Shown one piece after another: positions 13,031 through 21,383 of a DNA stretch of 64,000 nucleotides. The notes under the pieces were generated by a model. That model was not told the DNA's origin. It saw nothing but the letters and a program-made list of their open reading frames with translations, and searched no databases. Positions within the stretch are counted from its first letter, which is position 1, and the number at the start of each line of letters is the position of its first letter. A program made the position numbers and the translations under genes. The stretch spans positions 1-64,000 of the forward strand of contig NZ_FOXP01000005.1 in NCBI RefSeq assembly GCF_900115745.1, written 5' to 3'. The stretch is from Sphingomonas rubra. Its GTDB lineage: Bacteria; Pseudomonadota; Alphaproteobacteria; Sphingomonadales; Sphingomonadaceae.

Positions 13031-13645
13031 TCAGCCGGTCAGCGCAGTTTCCGAGTCAGCCTCGCCCCTTATGACTGCACAAACCTGCTTCGAACGGTCT
13101 ATCAGGCTGTCAATCGCGGTCAGATATTCGGCGCGTAGGTCGATCCAGTCTTGGTCTGTAAGGACGCGCGTTTCGTCACTAGCCCTCATGAACCTGCGCA
13201 TTTTGTAGTCGAAGACATCAATTTCTTTCTTGCGTTTGCCGATCAGCTTTTCGTCAGCCTCCATCAGGTTGGTCACCATTGTGATGTGCCAGACCTTCTT
13301 GTCCTTTTCGGTCAGCAGCCCTTTGCTTTCGAAATAGACGCAATAGGCGGTCTTGTTCGACCCAAAGCCAGCAGCGCGCGCGGCTACGAAGTGCTTCGCC
13401 ATCGAGTCCACGTAGTCGAAAGCCTCTTCTTTCTTGGTGATGGCTGACCGCACGGTGCCTCGATAGCGTTCGTCGTTCACCTCTTCGCCCCCACTACGCT
13501 TGATACATGGTTCCACTACGCTTGATGTCACTCGCTCGGCAAGTTGGTCAAACTGCGGTAGTTGCCAAGTCGTCAGCAAGCAATCGGCGACCTGACGCAA
13601 ACAACCAAGGAATCCTATGGGAACCTGATCGAAAGAATGTGGCAT
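13031..13645 (-). CDS. Unknown helical protein; N-terminal part possibly fused by a 22-bp duplication
   Basis: ATG 13645 (MPHSFDQVPIGFLGCLRQVA) gives 204 residues; it overlaps the ATG of the divergent methyltransferase gene at 13644. The region from residue 56 on (VNDERYRGTVRSAITKKEEA, FDYVDSMAKHFVAARAAGFG, KVWHITMVTNLMEADEKLIG) is charged and helical. A 14-base word (ccactacgcttgat) occurs at 13491 and 13513, 22 bases apart. Removing one 22-base unit would end the upstream frame at a TGA that overlaps a GTG start (13480), so the conserved gene may be 13031-13480 (149 residues). I do not recognise it; its pairing with a methyltransferase could mean a restriction-associated or control role. 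Confidence 0.5.
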   Translation of the reverse strand: MPHSFDQVPIGFLGCLRQVADCLLTTWQLPQFDQLAERVTSSVVEPCIKRSGGEEVNDERYRGTVRSAITKKEEAFDYVDSMAKHFVAARAAGFGSNKTAYCVYFESKGLLTEKDKKVWHITMVTNLMEADEKLIGKRKKEIDVFDYKMRRFMRASDETRVLTDQDWIDLRAEYLTAIDSLIDRSKQVCAVIRGEADSETALTG

Positions 13646-14837
13646 GACCAAGCGTAATCAAGAAGACCAGATTGGCAACATCGCAGCCCTATTGAACAGC
13701 ATGGGGACCAGCATGGCAGCGATAATTGCAGAAGCTAACGCGCGGGCCGATGAAGCGGAGGAACGACTTGCGCAACAGGCGCAGGACTACACCTATTGGC
13801 GTTCCGTAGCGGCTAATGACCCGAAGCCTGCGACAAGGCCGGTCAGGGTCGGCAAGAAGGGGCGCTACCCCAATGCCCTGTTCATCGGCGCTCTGACCCA
13901 TCGTTTCCAGACCGCTCGTCAGCTTCACGCCAAGCTGCTTCATTCCGGTGTTAGCAAGGGGAGCGTCTATGCTCGCTACCAGCGCCTTGCAGACGATCCT
14001 GCATCGGGTGTGGAGGGTGACGACTTCTCCTACCGCCTGAAGGCTCCTGACCGGGTGAAGAAGACGGCTTTGGCGAAGCGCAGCATCAAGCCGCGCGCCA
14101 CTCGGAAAGCATCGAACGACAACAAGGTGAGCCTCGTTCGCAGGGCGATCAATGATCCCGCTCGCCCGGTTCTCGTCCACAGCGACGGTCTGGCGATGCT
14201 ACGCACCCTCGATGCCGGAAGCGTCGATCTAATGCTGACCGACCTCCCCTACGGCCTGACCGGACTTCCCCTTGATCCAGTTATCGACGTGCAGGACTGG
14301 ATGGCGGAGATGTTGCGGGTCGTTACCGACCGTGGCGCAATCGTGGCATTTGCAAGCGGATCATTCAGCCACTGCCTGACCGATGCCGGTATCGACTTTT
14401 TGAAGGACCGTCTGGTCTGGCATAAGCCACGGGCGACCGGGCAACAGTTGCTGCGACACATGCAGGCGCACGAAGACATTCTGATCTTCTCAAAGGGGAC
14501 CGTCTCTCGCAATTCGACGCGTCAGATGACCTTCAATCCCCAGAATACCGGTCAGACCCCCAATTATCCGCGCACGGTCCTACAATTCTGTAAGGACAAG
14601 AACAATGTCCATCCTTTCCAAAAGCCGGTCGCGCTGCTGGAATACCTCATCAAGACCTACTCCAATCCGGGCGAGTTGGTCGTGGACCCGACGATGGGTT
14701 CCGGCTCGGCAGCTATCGCGGCGATCAACTGTCAGCGTGCCTTCATGGGCGCAGAAAATGGGGTGTATCAGGACGGACGATCCATCTTCGACTTGGCGAA
14801 GGAGCGCATCGACCGGGCGCTGATCGAACAGGGCTGA
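13644..14837 (+). CDS. DNA methyltransferase (N6-adenine/N4-cytosine, beta-type order) with N-terminal extension
   Basis: This 397-residue protein has about 170 leading residues with a coiled coil (IIAEANARADEAEERLAQQA) and a helix-rich segment (RFQTARQLHAKLLHSGVSKG) that may bind DNA. The catalytic part starts near VLVHSDGLAMLRTLDAGSVD. Motif IV is TDLPYGLTG, the D-P-P-Y box with leucine in second place, and motif I, later in the chain, is VVDPTMGSGSAAIAAINC. This order is that of the N6_N4_Mtase family. HPFQKPVALLEYLIKTYSNP is the usual helix before motif I. No restriction endonuclease is adjacent, so it may protect phage or island DNA from host restriction. Confidence 0.85.
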   Translation: MTKRNQEDQIGNIAALLNSMGTSMAAIIAEANARADEAEERLAQQAQDYTYWRSVAANDPKPATRPVRVGKKGRYPNALFIGALTHRFQTARQLHAKLLHSGVSKGSVYARYQRLADDPASGVEGDDFSYRLKAPDRVKKTALAKRSIKPRATRKASNDNKVSLVRRAINDPARPVLVHSDGLAMLRTLDAGSVDLMLTDLPYGLTGLPLDPVIDVQDWMAEMLRVVTDRGAIVAFASGSFSHCLTDAGIDFLKDRLVWHKPRATGQQLLRHMQAHEDILIFSKGTVSRNSTRQMTFNPQNTGQTPNYPRTVLQFCKDKNNVHPFQKPVALLEYLIKTYSNPGELVVDPTMGSGSAAIAAINCQRAFMGAENGVYQDGRSIFDLAKERIDRALIEQG

Positions 14838-14845
14838 CGGTGCGC

Positions 14846-14989
14846 ATGGTCAAAAACCGCCATTGGTGGTGGGTCTACCCCGATCCCGAGTCTGATTTGG
14901 AAGCGCAAATCATCTGGGAGGTGTTCAACAAGAAAGCGCCTGCCCGGATCGTGACGAACTGGATTCGTGGCAACGTAGTCGGAGGGTGA
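14846..14989 (+). CDS. Small protein (47 aa) with possible UGA readthrough extension to 15112
   Basis: From ATG 14846, shortly after the methyltransferase stop, the frame reads MVKNRHWWWVYPDPESDLEA, QIIWEVFNKKAPARIVTNWI and ends GNVVGG at TGA 14987-14989. The same frame continues RYTNTVVKLKGDSRDYTAFR FEHETDALLFKVRFDGFKLS to TAA 15110-15112, with protein-like composition and no start codon of its own other than CTG. The stop context is TGA-C, known to be leaky in several phages. The stretch may therefore be one 88-codon gene broken by a nonsense change or made as short and long forms. Confidence 0.45.
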   Translation: MVKNRHWWWVYPDPESDLEAQIIWEVFNKKAPARIVTNWIRGNVVGG

Positions 14990-15139
14990 CGATACACTAA
15001 CACCGTTGTAAAGCTGAAAGGCGATAGCAGGGACTACACCGCGTTTCGCTTCGAACACGAAACCGATGCTTTGCTGTTTAAGGTTCGCTTCGACGGCTTC
15101 AAGCTCTCATAACGCCACCATGCACGGTCAGTCGACCCC

Positions 15140-16777
15140 TCACCCGGCTGACCGTGCCCCCTTGTCGTTGTAAGGCAGGAAAGTCCCTGCCTCGATGGCC
15201 GCATCCCGCCTCCTAGCGTAGTCTGGCGATCCCTCCCGATTGCGCGGGTGGAACAGGTCAAGGCCGCTGATCGACCCGTCTTTACCGATGGTCATCATGA
15301 AATGCGGCGACGACACCCGTAGGGATCGACCATCCCACACCATCCCGTCGATGATCGCAGGAAGCGCGTCACGCACCATTCGCCGCGCCTCTGCGCTGGT
15401 TTCCAGACTGGCTGATACATTCCTGACGCGTGACAGATGTTCGGCTGGCGAGACGGTCCCGCGCGCGATCGCTACGGCATCTTCGCTCTGCGTCAGAGCG
15501 GCCTTCGCGGCGACAAGTTCTCCCTCGATCCGTTCAAGTTCGCCGATAAGAGCGTCAGACGCCGATAACCGGCGGATAGCTTGCAGAAGGTTGGTCTGTT
15601 CGGTTTCCAGCGTGGCAATCTTCGACCTTGCTTGTGACACTCGCGCCATCAGCGGCGCTATGTCGTCAACGGCAGCAAAGTGCGTGTCGTTCAGTGCGAG
15701 ATGTAGGAGGTGATCCACCACGGCCTTGGACAAGATCGCGTAATTCATCCCACCGCGATTAGAGCAGGTTCCATAGCGAGCGTTCCGGCACTCTAGGTAG
15801 GCGTAACCCTTGCCACCTTTGACCCGTCCAACAGCGCCACTGCAATGTTTACAGGTGACTAAACCGACGAAGTAATTCTGTGCTTCGCTGGCGTTCTGTC
15901 CGCCAGTCCCGGCACGCTTGTCGATTGCTGCCCGAGCGCGATCTACCAAATCGGCATCCACAATCCGGGGATAATAGCCGGTAATAACTTCGCCCGTAGG
16001 CTGGCGTCCGGGTCCGTTGACGACATACTTGCCTTCGACGGCTGGTGCTCGGAGGATGTCGCGGACGTAGCCGATCCGCCACTGCGAAGCGCCCGTCTTC
16101 CAACCCGGTGCGGACCAAGGTTCATGTGAGGCGTTCAGCCGCTGGCAGATCGCTTGCAGACCCATGCCGCTGGCTGACCATTCGTAGATGAGTTGCACTA
16201 CGGCTGCGCGTTCATCGATAATAGTCAGCGGTTCGCCCACCACGCCTTTCAGCCAAGCCGGAACGCGAGGCGTAGGACAGATACCGCTGCGGATCATGCC
16301 AGTCATGCGTTCGAGATTGCTACGCTGGAAGGTGCTCTTACGCTGGCTTTCGGCGGTCGCGCGATTGGCTTCCAAAAGGTGTTGGATCATCGAGCCGATG
16401 TTGGAACCCGACATGGCTTCCCGGTCGAGCAACAAGGCAGGGGAACATACCGCTACCGTTATCTCTCGGTCGGTGACATCCTCGATCCACCGCCGCGCGG
16501 TGCGGTAATCCTGTCGTGACAGGCGGTCGAGGTTTTCAACGACAATGACCGTCCCTGCCGGGATCAGCCCCGCGTCGATCCGCTTCCGCAACTCACCCAG
16601 CTTGCCGACCGAAAGATGGTCACCTTTCCACGCACTCTGCCCGCAGTCCTCCAACGTTTCGACAACGGTCCAACCCTTCGCCTCGCACAGTTCGCGCGTA
16701 GCCTTGTCCTGTCGAGCAAGGGTCGATCCGCGATCCTGCCGCTTGGAGGAAAATCGATGATAACGAATTGCCTGCAT
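15140..16777 (-). CDS. Large serine recombinase (integrase)
   Basis: The 545-residue protein has an N-terminal resolvase domain ([20 protein letters not shown] with the active serine, [20 protein letters not shown]), a recombinase domain ([38 protein letters not shown]), a zinc-ribbon with CKHC and CRNARYGTC, and a coiled coil ([40 protein letters not shown]). This is the complete layout of large serine integrases, which insert and excise elements at short attP/attB sites. The start at 16777 is only 40 bases from radC sequence, so the gene sits at the element edge as expected, and it is most likely the enzyme that placed the island in radC. Confidence 0.92.
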   Translation of the reverse strand: MQAIRYHRFSSKRQDRGSTLARQDKATRELCEAKGWTVVETLEDCGQSAWKGDHLSVGKLGELRKRIDAGLIPAGTVIVVENLDRLSRQDYRTARRWIEDVTDREITVAVCSPALLLDREAMSGSNIGSMIQHLLEANRATAESQRKSTFQRSNLERMTGMIRSGICPTPRVPAWLKGVVGEPLTIIDERAAVVQLIYEWSASGMGLQAICQRLNASHEPWSAPGWKTGASQWRIGYVRDILRAPAVEGKYVVNGPGRQPTGEVITGYYPRIVDADLVDRARAAIDKRAGTGGQNASEAQNYFVGLVTCKHCSGAVGRVKGGKGYAYLECRNARYGTCSNRGGMNYAILSKAVVDHLLHLALNDTHFAAVDDIAPLMARVSQARSKIATLETEQTNLLQAIRRLSASDALIGELERIEGELVAAKAALTQSEDAVAIARGTVSPAEHLSRVRNVSASLETSAEARRMVRDALPAIIDGMVWDGRSLRVSSPHFMMTIGKDGSISGLDLFHPRNREGSPDYARRRDAAIEAGTFLPYNDKGARSAG

Positions 16778-16825
16778 GGTGCCTCTTACCTCACCACGCC
16801 GCTTTACAACACTATCTCACCTCAA
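16778..16825. other. Right end of the island / attachment junction in radC
   Basis: RadC-like coding sequence begins at about 16818 (H-L-N-T-R-N-M-L-I), while the bases between the integrase start and this point translate without RadC similarity. The recombination core should lie within or just before ctcacctcaacacgcgcaac. The left attachment site is outside the window, so the crossover dinucleotide cannot be fixed. Confidence 0.6.
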
Positions 16826-17108
16826 CACGCGCAACATGCTGATCCTGGACGAGGTGATGAGCCGCGGCACGCTCGACCAGGCGGCGGTGCACGTGCGCGA
16901 GGTGATCCGCCGCGCGCTGGACCTGGGCTCGGCGGCGATCATCCTGGTCCACAACCACCCTTCCGGCGACCCTTCCCCCAGCCGCGCCGACATCGACATC
17001 ACCCGCGCCATCGCGGAGGCGGGCAAGCGACTGGGCATCGCCGTGCACGACCATCTGATCGTCGGCACCAGCGGCCACGTGTCGCTGCGCGCACAAGGGC
17101 TGATCTAG
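16818..17108 (+). pseudogene. radC: radC, 3' part only (MPN+/JAB domain), 5' part separated by the island
   Basis: About 96 residues remain: [40 protein letters not shown] and [17 protein letters not shown], the full H-x-H-x(n)-S-x2-D metal motif of RadC/JAB proteins, ending LRAQGLI. A complete RadC has about 220 residues with an N-terminal helix-hairpin-helix region that is missing here. An ATG at 16776 inside the junction could start a 110-residue product that keeps the metal site. Codon use switches here to the GC-rich host pattern. Confidence 0.88.
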
Positions 17109-17161
17109 GTATCGTCAGCCCTCCAGCGCCGTCGTTACGACACTATCCTCCGAACACGAGA

Positions 17162-17191
17162 ACGGCCGCCGGGCGGATGCCCGGCGGCCGT
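17162..17191. terminator. Strong hairpin between radC remnant and EF-hand gene
   Basis: Thirteen perfect base pairs (ACGGCCGCCGGGC, loop GGAT, GCCCGGCGGCCGT). It lies between two convergent genes and may stop both; it has only a weak T-run. Confidence 0.6.
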
Positions 17192-17212
17192 CGTATCACC
17201 TAAGTGATCGAG

Positions 17213-17752
17213 TCAGGACGGCTGCGAGGCGCCCTTGACGAGGAAGCCGGTCAGCTCGGTCTTGGACACGCTGGCCGACTTGTCGCCGTCCGCCTGCTTG
17301 AAGGCAGCGTCGTTCCACGCGGTCGCCTGTGCCGGCGTCTCGCTGGCGGCGGTCGGCGCCTGTGATTTCAGCGCGGTCATCCAGGCCGAGAACTCGGTCT
17401 TGCTGAGCGCCCCGTTGGCGTCCTTGTCATAAGTCGCGAACTGCTGGTCAACGACCTGCGCGACCTGGGTCGGCGCGGGCGCGGTCGATCCCGTTGCATC
17501 CGCCGACTGGGCGGGGGCCGTCGCGTCCGGCGTGGCGGGCGCCGGCTGCGCGGTTGCGGACTGCGGCGCGGTCGTGCCGGGCGCAGCCTGCGTCGTCGCC
17601 GGACCGGTCTGCGCACCCGGTGCAGCAGTTGGCGCGGTCGTCGTGGCAGTACCGGTGGACGTCGTTCCAGCCTGGCCGGTCGCAGGCGCAGTCTGCGCGA
17701 GCGCGGGTGCGGCGATCATCATCGTGCCAGCGAGGAGCATGTTCTTCATCAT
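17213..17752 (-). CDS. Secreted EF-hand protein
   Basis: GAAGGAG seven bases before ATG 17752 fixes the start. MMKNMLLAGTMMIAAPALAQ is a signal peptide. A low-complexity Ala/Thr/Pro/Gln stretch of about 75 residues follows, then two EF-hand loops: DKDANGALSKTEF and DGDKSASVSKTEL, each preceded by a helix. Small calcium-binding exported proteins with a disordered linker are common in sphingomonads. A role in periplasmic calcium buffering or envelope binding is likely but not specified by the sequence. Confidence 0.8.
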   Translation of the reverse strand: MMKNMLLAGTMMIAAPALAQTAPATGQAGTTSTGTATTTAPTAAPGAQTGPATTQAAPGTTAPQSATAQPAPATPDATAPAQSADATGSTAPAPTQVAQVVDQQFATYDKDANGALSKTEFSAWMTALKSQAPTAASETPAQATAWNDAAFKQADGDKSASVSKTELTGFLVKGASQPS

Positions 17753-17949
17753 CTATCGTCTCCTTCTTGCTCTATTCGCATCGACCAGTCGTTTGCTGAC
17801 GGTCGATGCCGCGTTGTTATGAAGTGAACCGTCTGCATTGGAGGTGGGTTCCCGCGCACCGGATTTGAAGGGGCGGCACAGGGCTGCTAACGGGCAGGTC
17901 CGAGAGGCCGGCACGACGAGCCGTGGCCCGAACAGGACAGGCGACACCC

Positions 17950-19266
17950 ATGATTCCGCGCTATTCCCGTCCCGAAATGGCCGCCCTGTGGACGCCCGAG
18001 GCGCGGTTCCGCATCTGGTTCGAGATCGAGGCGCACGCCACCGACGCCCTTGCCGAACTGGGCGTGGTGCCGAAGGAGGCCGCGGCGCGCATCTGGGAGG
18101 CGGACGCCGCCGCCGGCCCGTTCGACGTCGCACGCATCGACGCGATCGAGGCGGAGACCAAGCACGACGTGATCGCCTTCCTGACGCACGTGTCCGAGCG
18201 GACCGGGCCGGAAGCGCGCTTCCTCCACCAGGGCATGACCTCGTCCGACGTGCTCGACACCTGCCTGGCCGTGCAGCTCGCCCGTGCGTCGGACATCCTG
18301 CTCGCCGATCTCGACCGGCTGCTGGAGGTGCTGGAGCGGCGCGCGCGCGAGCACAAGCTCACCCCGACCATCGGCCGCAGCCACGGTATCCACGCCGAAC
18401 CCGTCACCTTCGGCCTGAAGCTGGCACAGGCCTATGCCGAATTCGACCGCTGCCGCACCCGCCTGCGCCACGCCCGCGCCGAAGTCGCCACCTGCGCGAT
18501 CTCCGGCGCCGTCGGCACCTTCGCCAACATCGATCCCTTCGTGGAGGAATATGTCGCCGGCAAAATGGGCTTCGCCGTCGAGCCCGTCTCCACCCAAGTC
18601 ATCCCGCGCGACCGGCACGCGATGTTCTTCGCGACCCTCGGCGTCATCGCCGGATCGGTCGAGCGGCTCGCCACCGAGGTCCGCCATCTGCAACGCACCG
18701 AGGTGCTGGAGGCGGAGGAATATTTCTCGCCCGGCCAGAAGGGCTCGTCGGCGATGCCGCACAAGCGCAATCCGGTGCTGACCGAGAACCTGACCGGCCT
18801 CGCCCGCATGGTCCGCGGCTACGTCACCCCCGCGCTGGAGAATGTCGCGCTGTGGCACGAGCGCGACATCAGTCACTCCTCGGTCGAGCGCTATATCGGC
18901 CCGGACGCGACGATCACGCTCGACTTCGCGCTGGCGCGGCTGACCGGCGTGATGGACAAGCTGGTCGTCTATCCCGAGCGGATGGCGAAGAACCTCCACA
19001 AGATGGGCGGCCTCGTCCACTCGCAGCGTGTGCTGCTCGCGCTGACGCAGGCGGGGGTGAGCCGCGAGGACGCGTACCGGCTGGTGCAGCGCAACGCCAT
19101 GAAGGTGTGGGAATCGGACGGCGCGCTGTCGCTGCTCGACCTGCTCCAGGCCGATCCCGAGGTCACCGCCGCCCTATCGGCGGACGAGATAGCGGCGCGG
19201 TTCGACCTCGATTATCACTACAAGCACGTCGACACGATCTTCGCGCGGGTGTTCGGGACCGCTTGA
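17950..19266 (+). CDS. purB: Adenylosuccinate lyase
   Basis: PurB cleaves adenylosuccinate to AMP and SAICAR to AICAR, acting twice in purine synthesis. The 438-residue protein begins MIPRYSRPEMAALWTPEARF; the signature loop GQKGSSAMPHKRNPVLTENL is near residue 263, the catalytic histidine region TIGRSHGIHAEPVTFG and the substrate segment HQGMTSSDVLDTCLAVQ are present. Length is usual for the alphaproteobacterial form. It is a single gene with a long GC-rich region upstream and a convergent neighbour downstream. Confidence 0.97.
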   Translation: MIPRYSRPEMAALWTPEARFRIWFEIEAHATDALAELGVVPKEAAARIWEADAAAGPFDVARIDAIEAETKHDVIAFLTHVSERTGPEARFLHQGMTSSDVLDTCLAVQLARASDILLADLDRLLEVLERRAREHKLTPTIGRSHGIHAEPVTFGLKLAQAYAEFDRCRTRLRHARAEVATCAISGAVGTFANIDPFVEEYVAGKMGFAVEPVSTQVIPRDRHAMFFATLGVIAGSVERLATEVRHLQRTEVLEAEEYFSPGQKGSSAMPHKRNPVLTENLTGLARMVRGYVTPALENVALWHERDISHSSVERYIGPDATITLDFALARLTGVMDKLVVYPERMAKNLHKMGGLVHSQRVLLALTQAGVSREDAYRLVQRNAMKVWESDGALSLLDLLQADPEVTAALSADEIAARFDLDYHYKHVDTIFARVFGTA

Positions 19267-19270
19267 ACGG

Positions 19271-20101
19271 TCAGAACATCTCATCCAGGCACAAGTGGAA
19301 GTCGAGCCGGTCGGTATCCGGCTCGGCGATGCCGTAGGTCGCGAACAGACGATCGCGCAGGTCGTCGTCGAACTCGTCGAGGCAATCGGCGAGGATCGCC
19401 AGGTCCTGGTACCGATCGGCCATACCGACGCGACCGAGATCGATCAGGCCGACGACCCGGCCATTCGCCATCAGGATGTTGTCCAGCGAATAGTCGCCAT
19501 GGGTGACGACCCGATCGTCGTCGCGCGGACGCAGGCGCGTGAGCTCGTCCCAGACCTGCTCCGCATCCCAGCCGGCGCGAGCCTCTCCGAAATCGTCCTC
19601 GTCGACGAGACCGGCATCGATCCGCGCACGGGCCTGCACCAGACGCACGGCAGCACCGCTGTCGAGGGGGCATTCGGCGGCGGGCAGGGCGTGGAGCGCC
19701 GACAGATCGCGCGCGAGGGCGTCGACGACCTCTCCGCGTGCAACCGCGCTGGTCGCGTCCGCGAGGCATTGATAGGCGGTCTGCCCGGCCAGCGCGGACA
19801 TCAGCAGCCACGCACCGTCCGCGTCGATCACGAACGCCACCAGCTCGGGAACGGTGCGATATGGTCGGAGTTAGCGCATCCGCACCATCTCGTCGACGAT
19901 CGCGTCCGCCACGTCACCCGTGCCATGTTTGAGATAAAGGTCCGGCAGGTCCGCCGCATGAAGCCGATGAACCAAGGCGCCCGCCTCACCGACGGTATCG
20001 CGCCGCCATCGCCGTCCCGCGATCAGCGGCCTGAGAGAGGCGGGCACCGCCATGGGAACGGCGGCCGCCTCGCGATCCTCAAGCCCGCCGTCGCTGCTCA
20101 T
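19271..20101 (-). pseudogene. Aminoglycoside 3'-phosphotransferase-like gene with in-frame TAA
   Basis: From ATG 20101 the frame reads [20 protein letters not shown] to EMVRMR and meets TAA at codon 77 (19873-19871), then continues in the same frame LRPYRTVPELVAFVIDADGA. The rest has a full kinase core: VVTHGDYSLDNILMANGRVV (H-G-D-x4-N) and GLIDLGRVGMADRYQDLAIL (metal-binding D). The family phosphorylates aminoglycosides or small metabolites. TAA sits where related proteins usually have tryptophan (RWL). The ATG overlaps the dnaJ stop (TGATG), so it is coupled to dnaJ. A separate restart at GTG 19840 would lack the nucleotide-binding lobe and probably be inactive. Confidence 0.75.
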
Positions 20102-21216
20102 CAGCCGACGACGGCTGCCTTCAGCTTGGCGAAGAAGCCCTGGCTCGCCGGGCATTCGTCGCCCGTCTCCGTCTCCCGGAATAGTTCCAGCAACTCGCGC
20201 TGACGGGTCGACAGCTTGGTCGGCGTCTCCACCTCGATCTGGATCACCAGGTCACCTTGCCCCCGCCCCTGCAGCACCGGCATGCCGGCGCCGCGCTGGC
20301 GCAGCTGCTTGCCCGACTGGATGCCCGCCGGAATGCGGACCTCGTGCGTCGTGCCGTCGAGCCCCGGGATCGACAGCGATCCGCCGAGCGCCGCCGTGGT
20401 GAAGCTGATCGGCGCGCGCGCGAACAGCGTCGTGCCCTCCCGCTCGAACAACCCGTGGCGCCGTACGTGGAGGAAGATGTAGAGGTCGCCCGCCGGGCTG
20501 CCGCGCGGACCGGCCTCGCCCTCGCCGGACAGGCGGATGCGCGTGCCCTCGTCGACCCCAGGCGGCACGGTGACCGACAGCGTCCTGGTCTTCTCGACGC
20601 GCCCCTCGCCGCGGCAGTCCAGGCACGGGTCGGTGATGACTTGTCCTGCGCCGTTGCATACGGGGCAGGCGCGCTCGACCACGAAGAAGCCCTGCTGCGC
20701 GCGCACCTTGCCATGGCCGTTGCACTGACGGCAGGTAGAGGCCTGCGTGCCGGGCTTGGCACCCGATCCGTGGCACGTGTCGCACTCGGCCGACACGTCG
20801 ATGGTGATCTCGGTCTGCTTGCCGTGGAACGCCTCTTCCAGGCTGACTTCCATGTCGTAGCGCAGGTCGGCGCCGCGGCGTGGCTGCGGGCGACCACCGC
20901 GCCCGCCGCCCATGAACTCGCCGAACACGCTCTCGAAGATGTCGGAGAAGCCGCCGAAATCCTGCGCGCCGCCGCCACCCCCGCCGTTCTGGAACGCGGC
21001 GTGGCCGAACCGGTCGTAGGCCGCGCGCTTCTGCGGGTCCTTCAGCACGTCGTACGCCTCGGATACCGCCTTGAACTTGGACTCCGAATCCTTGCACCCG
21101 GCGTTCTTGTCCGGATGGTATTTCATCGCGAGCTTGCGGTACGACGTCTTGATCGTGCCGGCGTCCGCGGTCCGCTCGCATTCGAGCAGTTCGTAATAGT
21201 CGACCTGGGTACTCAT
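20101..21216 (-). CDS. dnaJ: Chaperone DnaJ
   Basis: DnaJ delivers unfolded proteins to DnaK and stimulates its ATPase. The 371-residue protein has a J-domain with HPDK (residues 34-37), a Gly/Phe-rich segment ([14 protein letters not shown]), four zinc repeats ([32 protein letters not shown]) and the two C-terminal substrate domains. It lies downstream of dnaK on the same strand, separated by an interspersed repeat, and its stop overlaps the kinase-like gene start. Confidence 0.97.
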   Translation of the reverse strand: MSTQVDYYELLECERTADAGTIKTSYRKLAMKYHPDKNAGCKDSESKFKAVSEAYDVLKDPQKRAAYDRFGHAAFQNGGGGGGAQDFGGFSDIFESVFGEFMGGGRGGRPQPRRGADLRYDMEVSLEEAFHGKQTEITIDVSAECDTCHGSGAKPGTQASTCRQCNGHGKVRAQQGFFVVERACPVCNGAGQVITDPCLDCRGEGRVEKTRTLSVTVPPGVDEGTRIRLSGEGEAGPRGSPAGDLYIFLHVRRHGLFEREGTTLFARAPISFTTAALGGSLSIPGLDGTTHEVRIPAGIQSGKQLRQRGAGMPVLQGRGQGDLVIQIEVETPTKLSTRQRELLELFRETETGDECPASQGFFAKLKAAVVG

Positions 21217-21236
21217 GATCGGCCCTCAGTCCATCA

Positions 21237-21360
21237 CCGTCATGCCGGGCTCTTCGGGTCCCATCAAAATATTACTTTGATGGATGCCCTCGTCCCGGCA
21301 TCCAGGGCCGCGAGCGTCGGCGCCCTTGGCCCTGGACCCCGGGACGAGCCCGGGGTGACG
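21237..21360. repeat. Palindromic interspersed repeat, copy 1, with internal insertion
   Basis: The copy starts cgtcatgccgggct and ends cccggggtgacg, as in the other copies, but between gggct and cgtcccgg it holds about 40 extra bases including catcaaaa...tttgatgg, which form a small hairpin. The region separates dnaK and dnaJ. Confidence 0.8.
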
Positions 21361-21383
21361 GATGGAAGTTACGTTGCTCGTTC

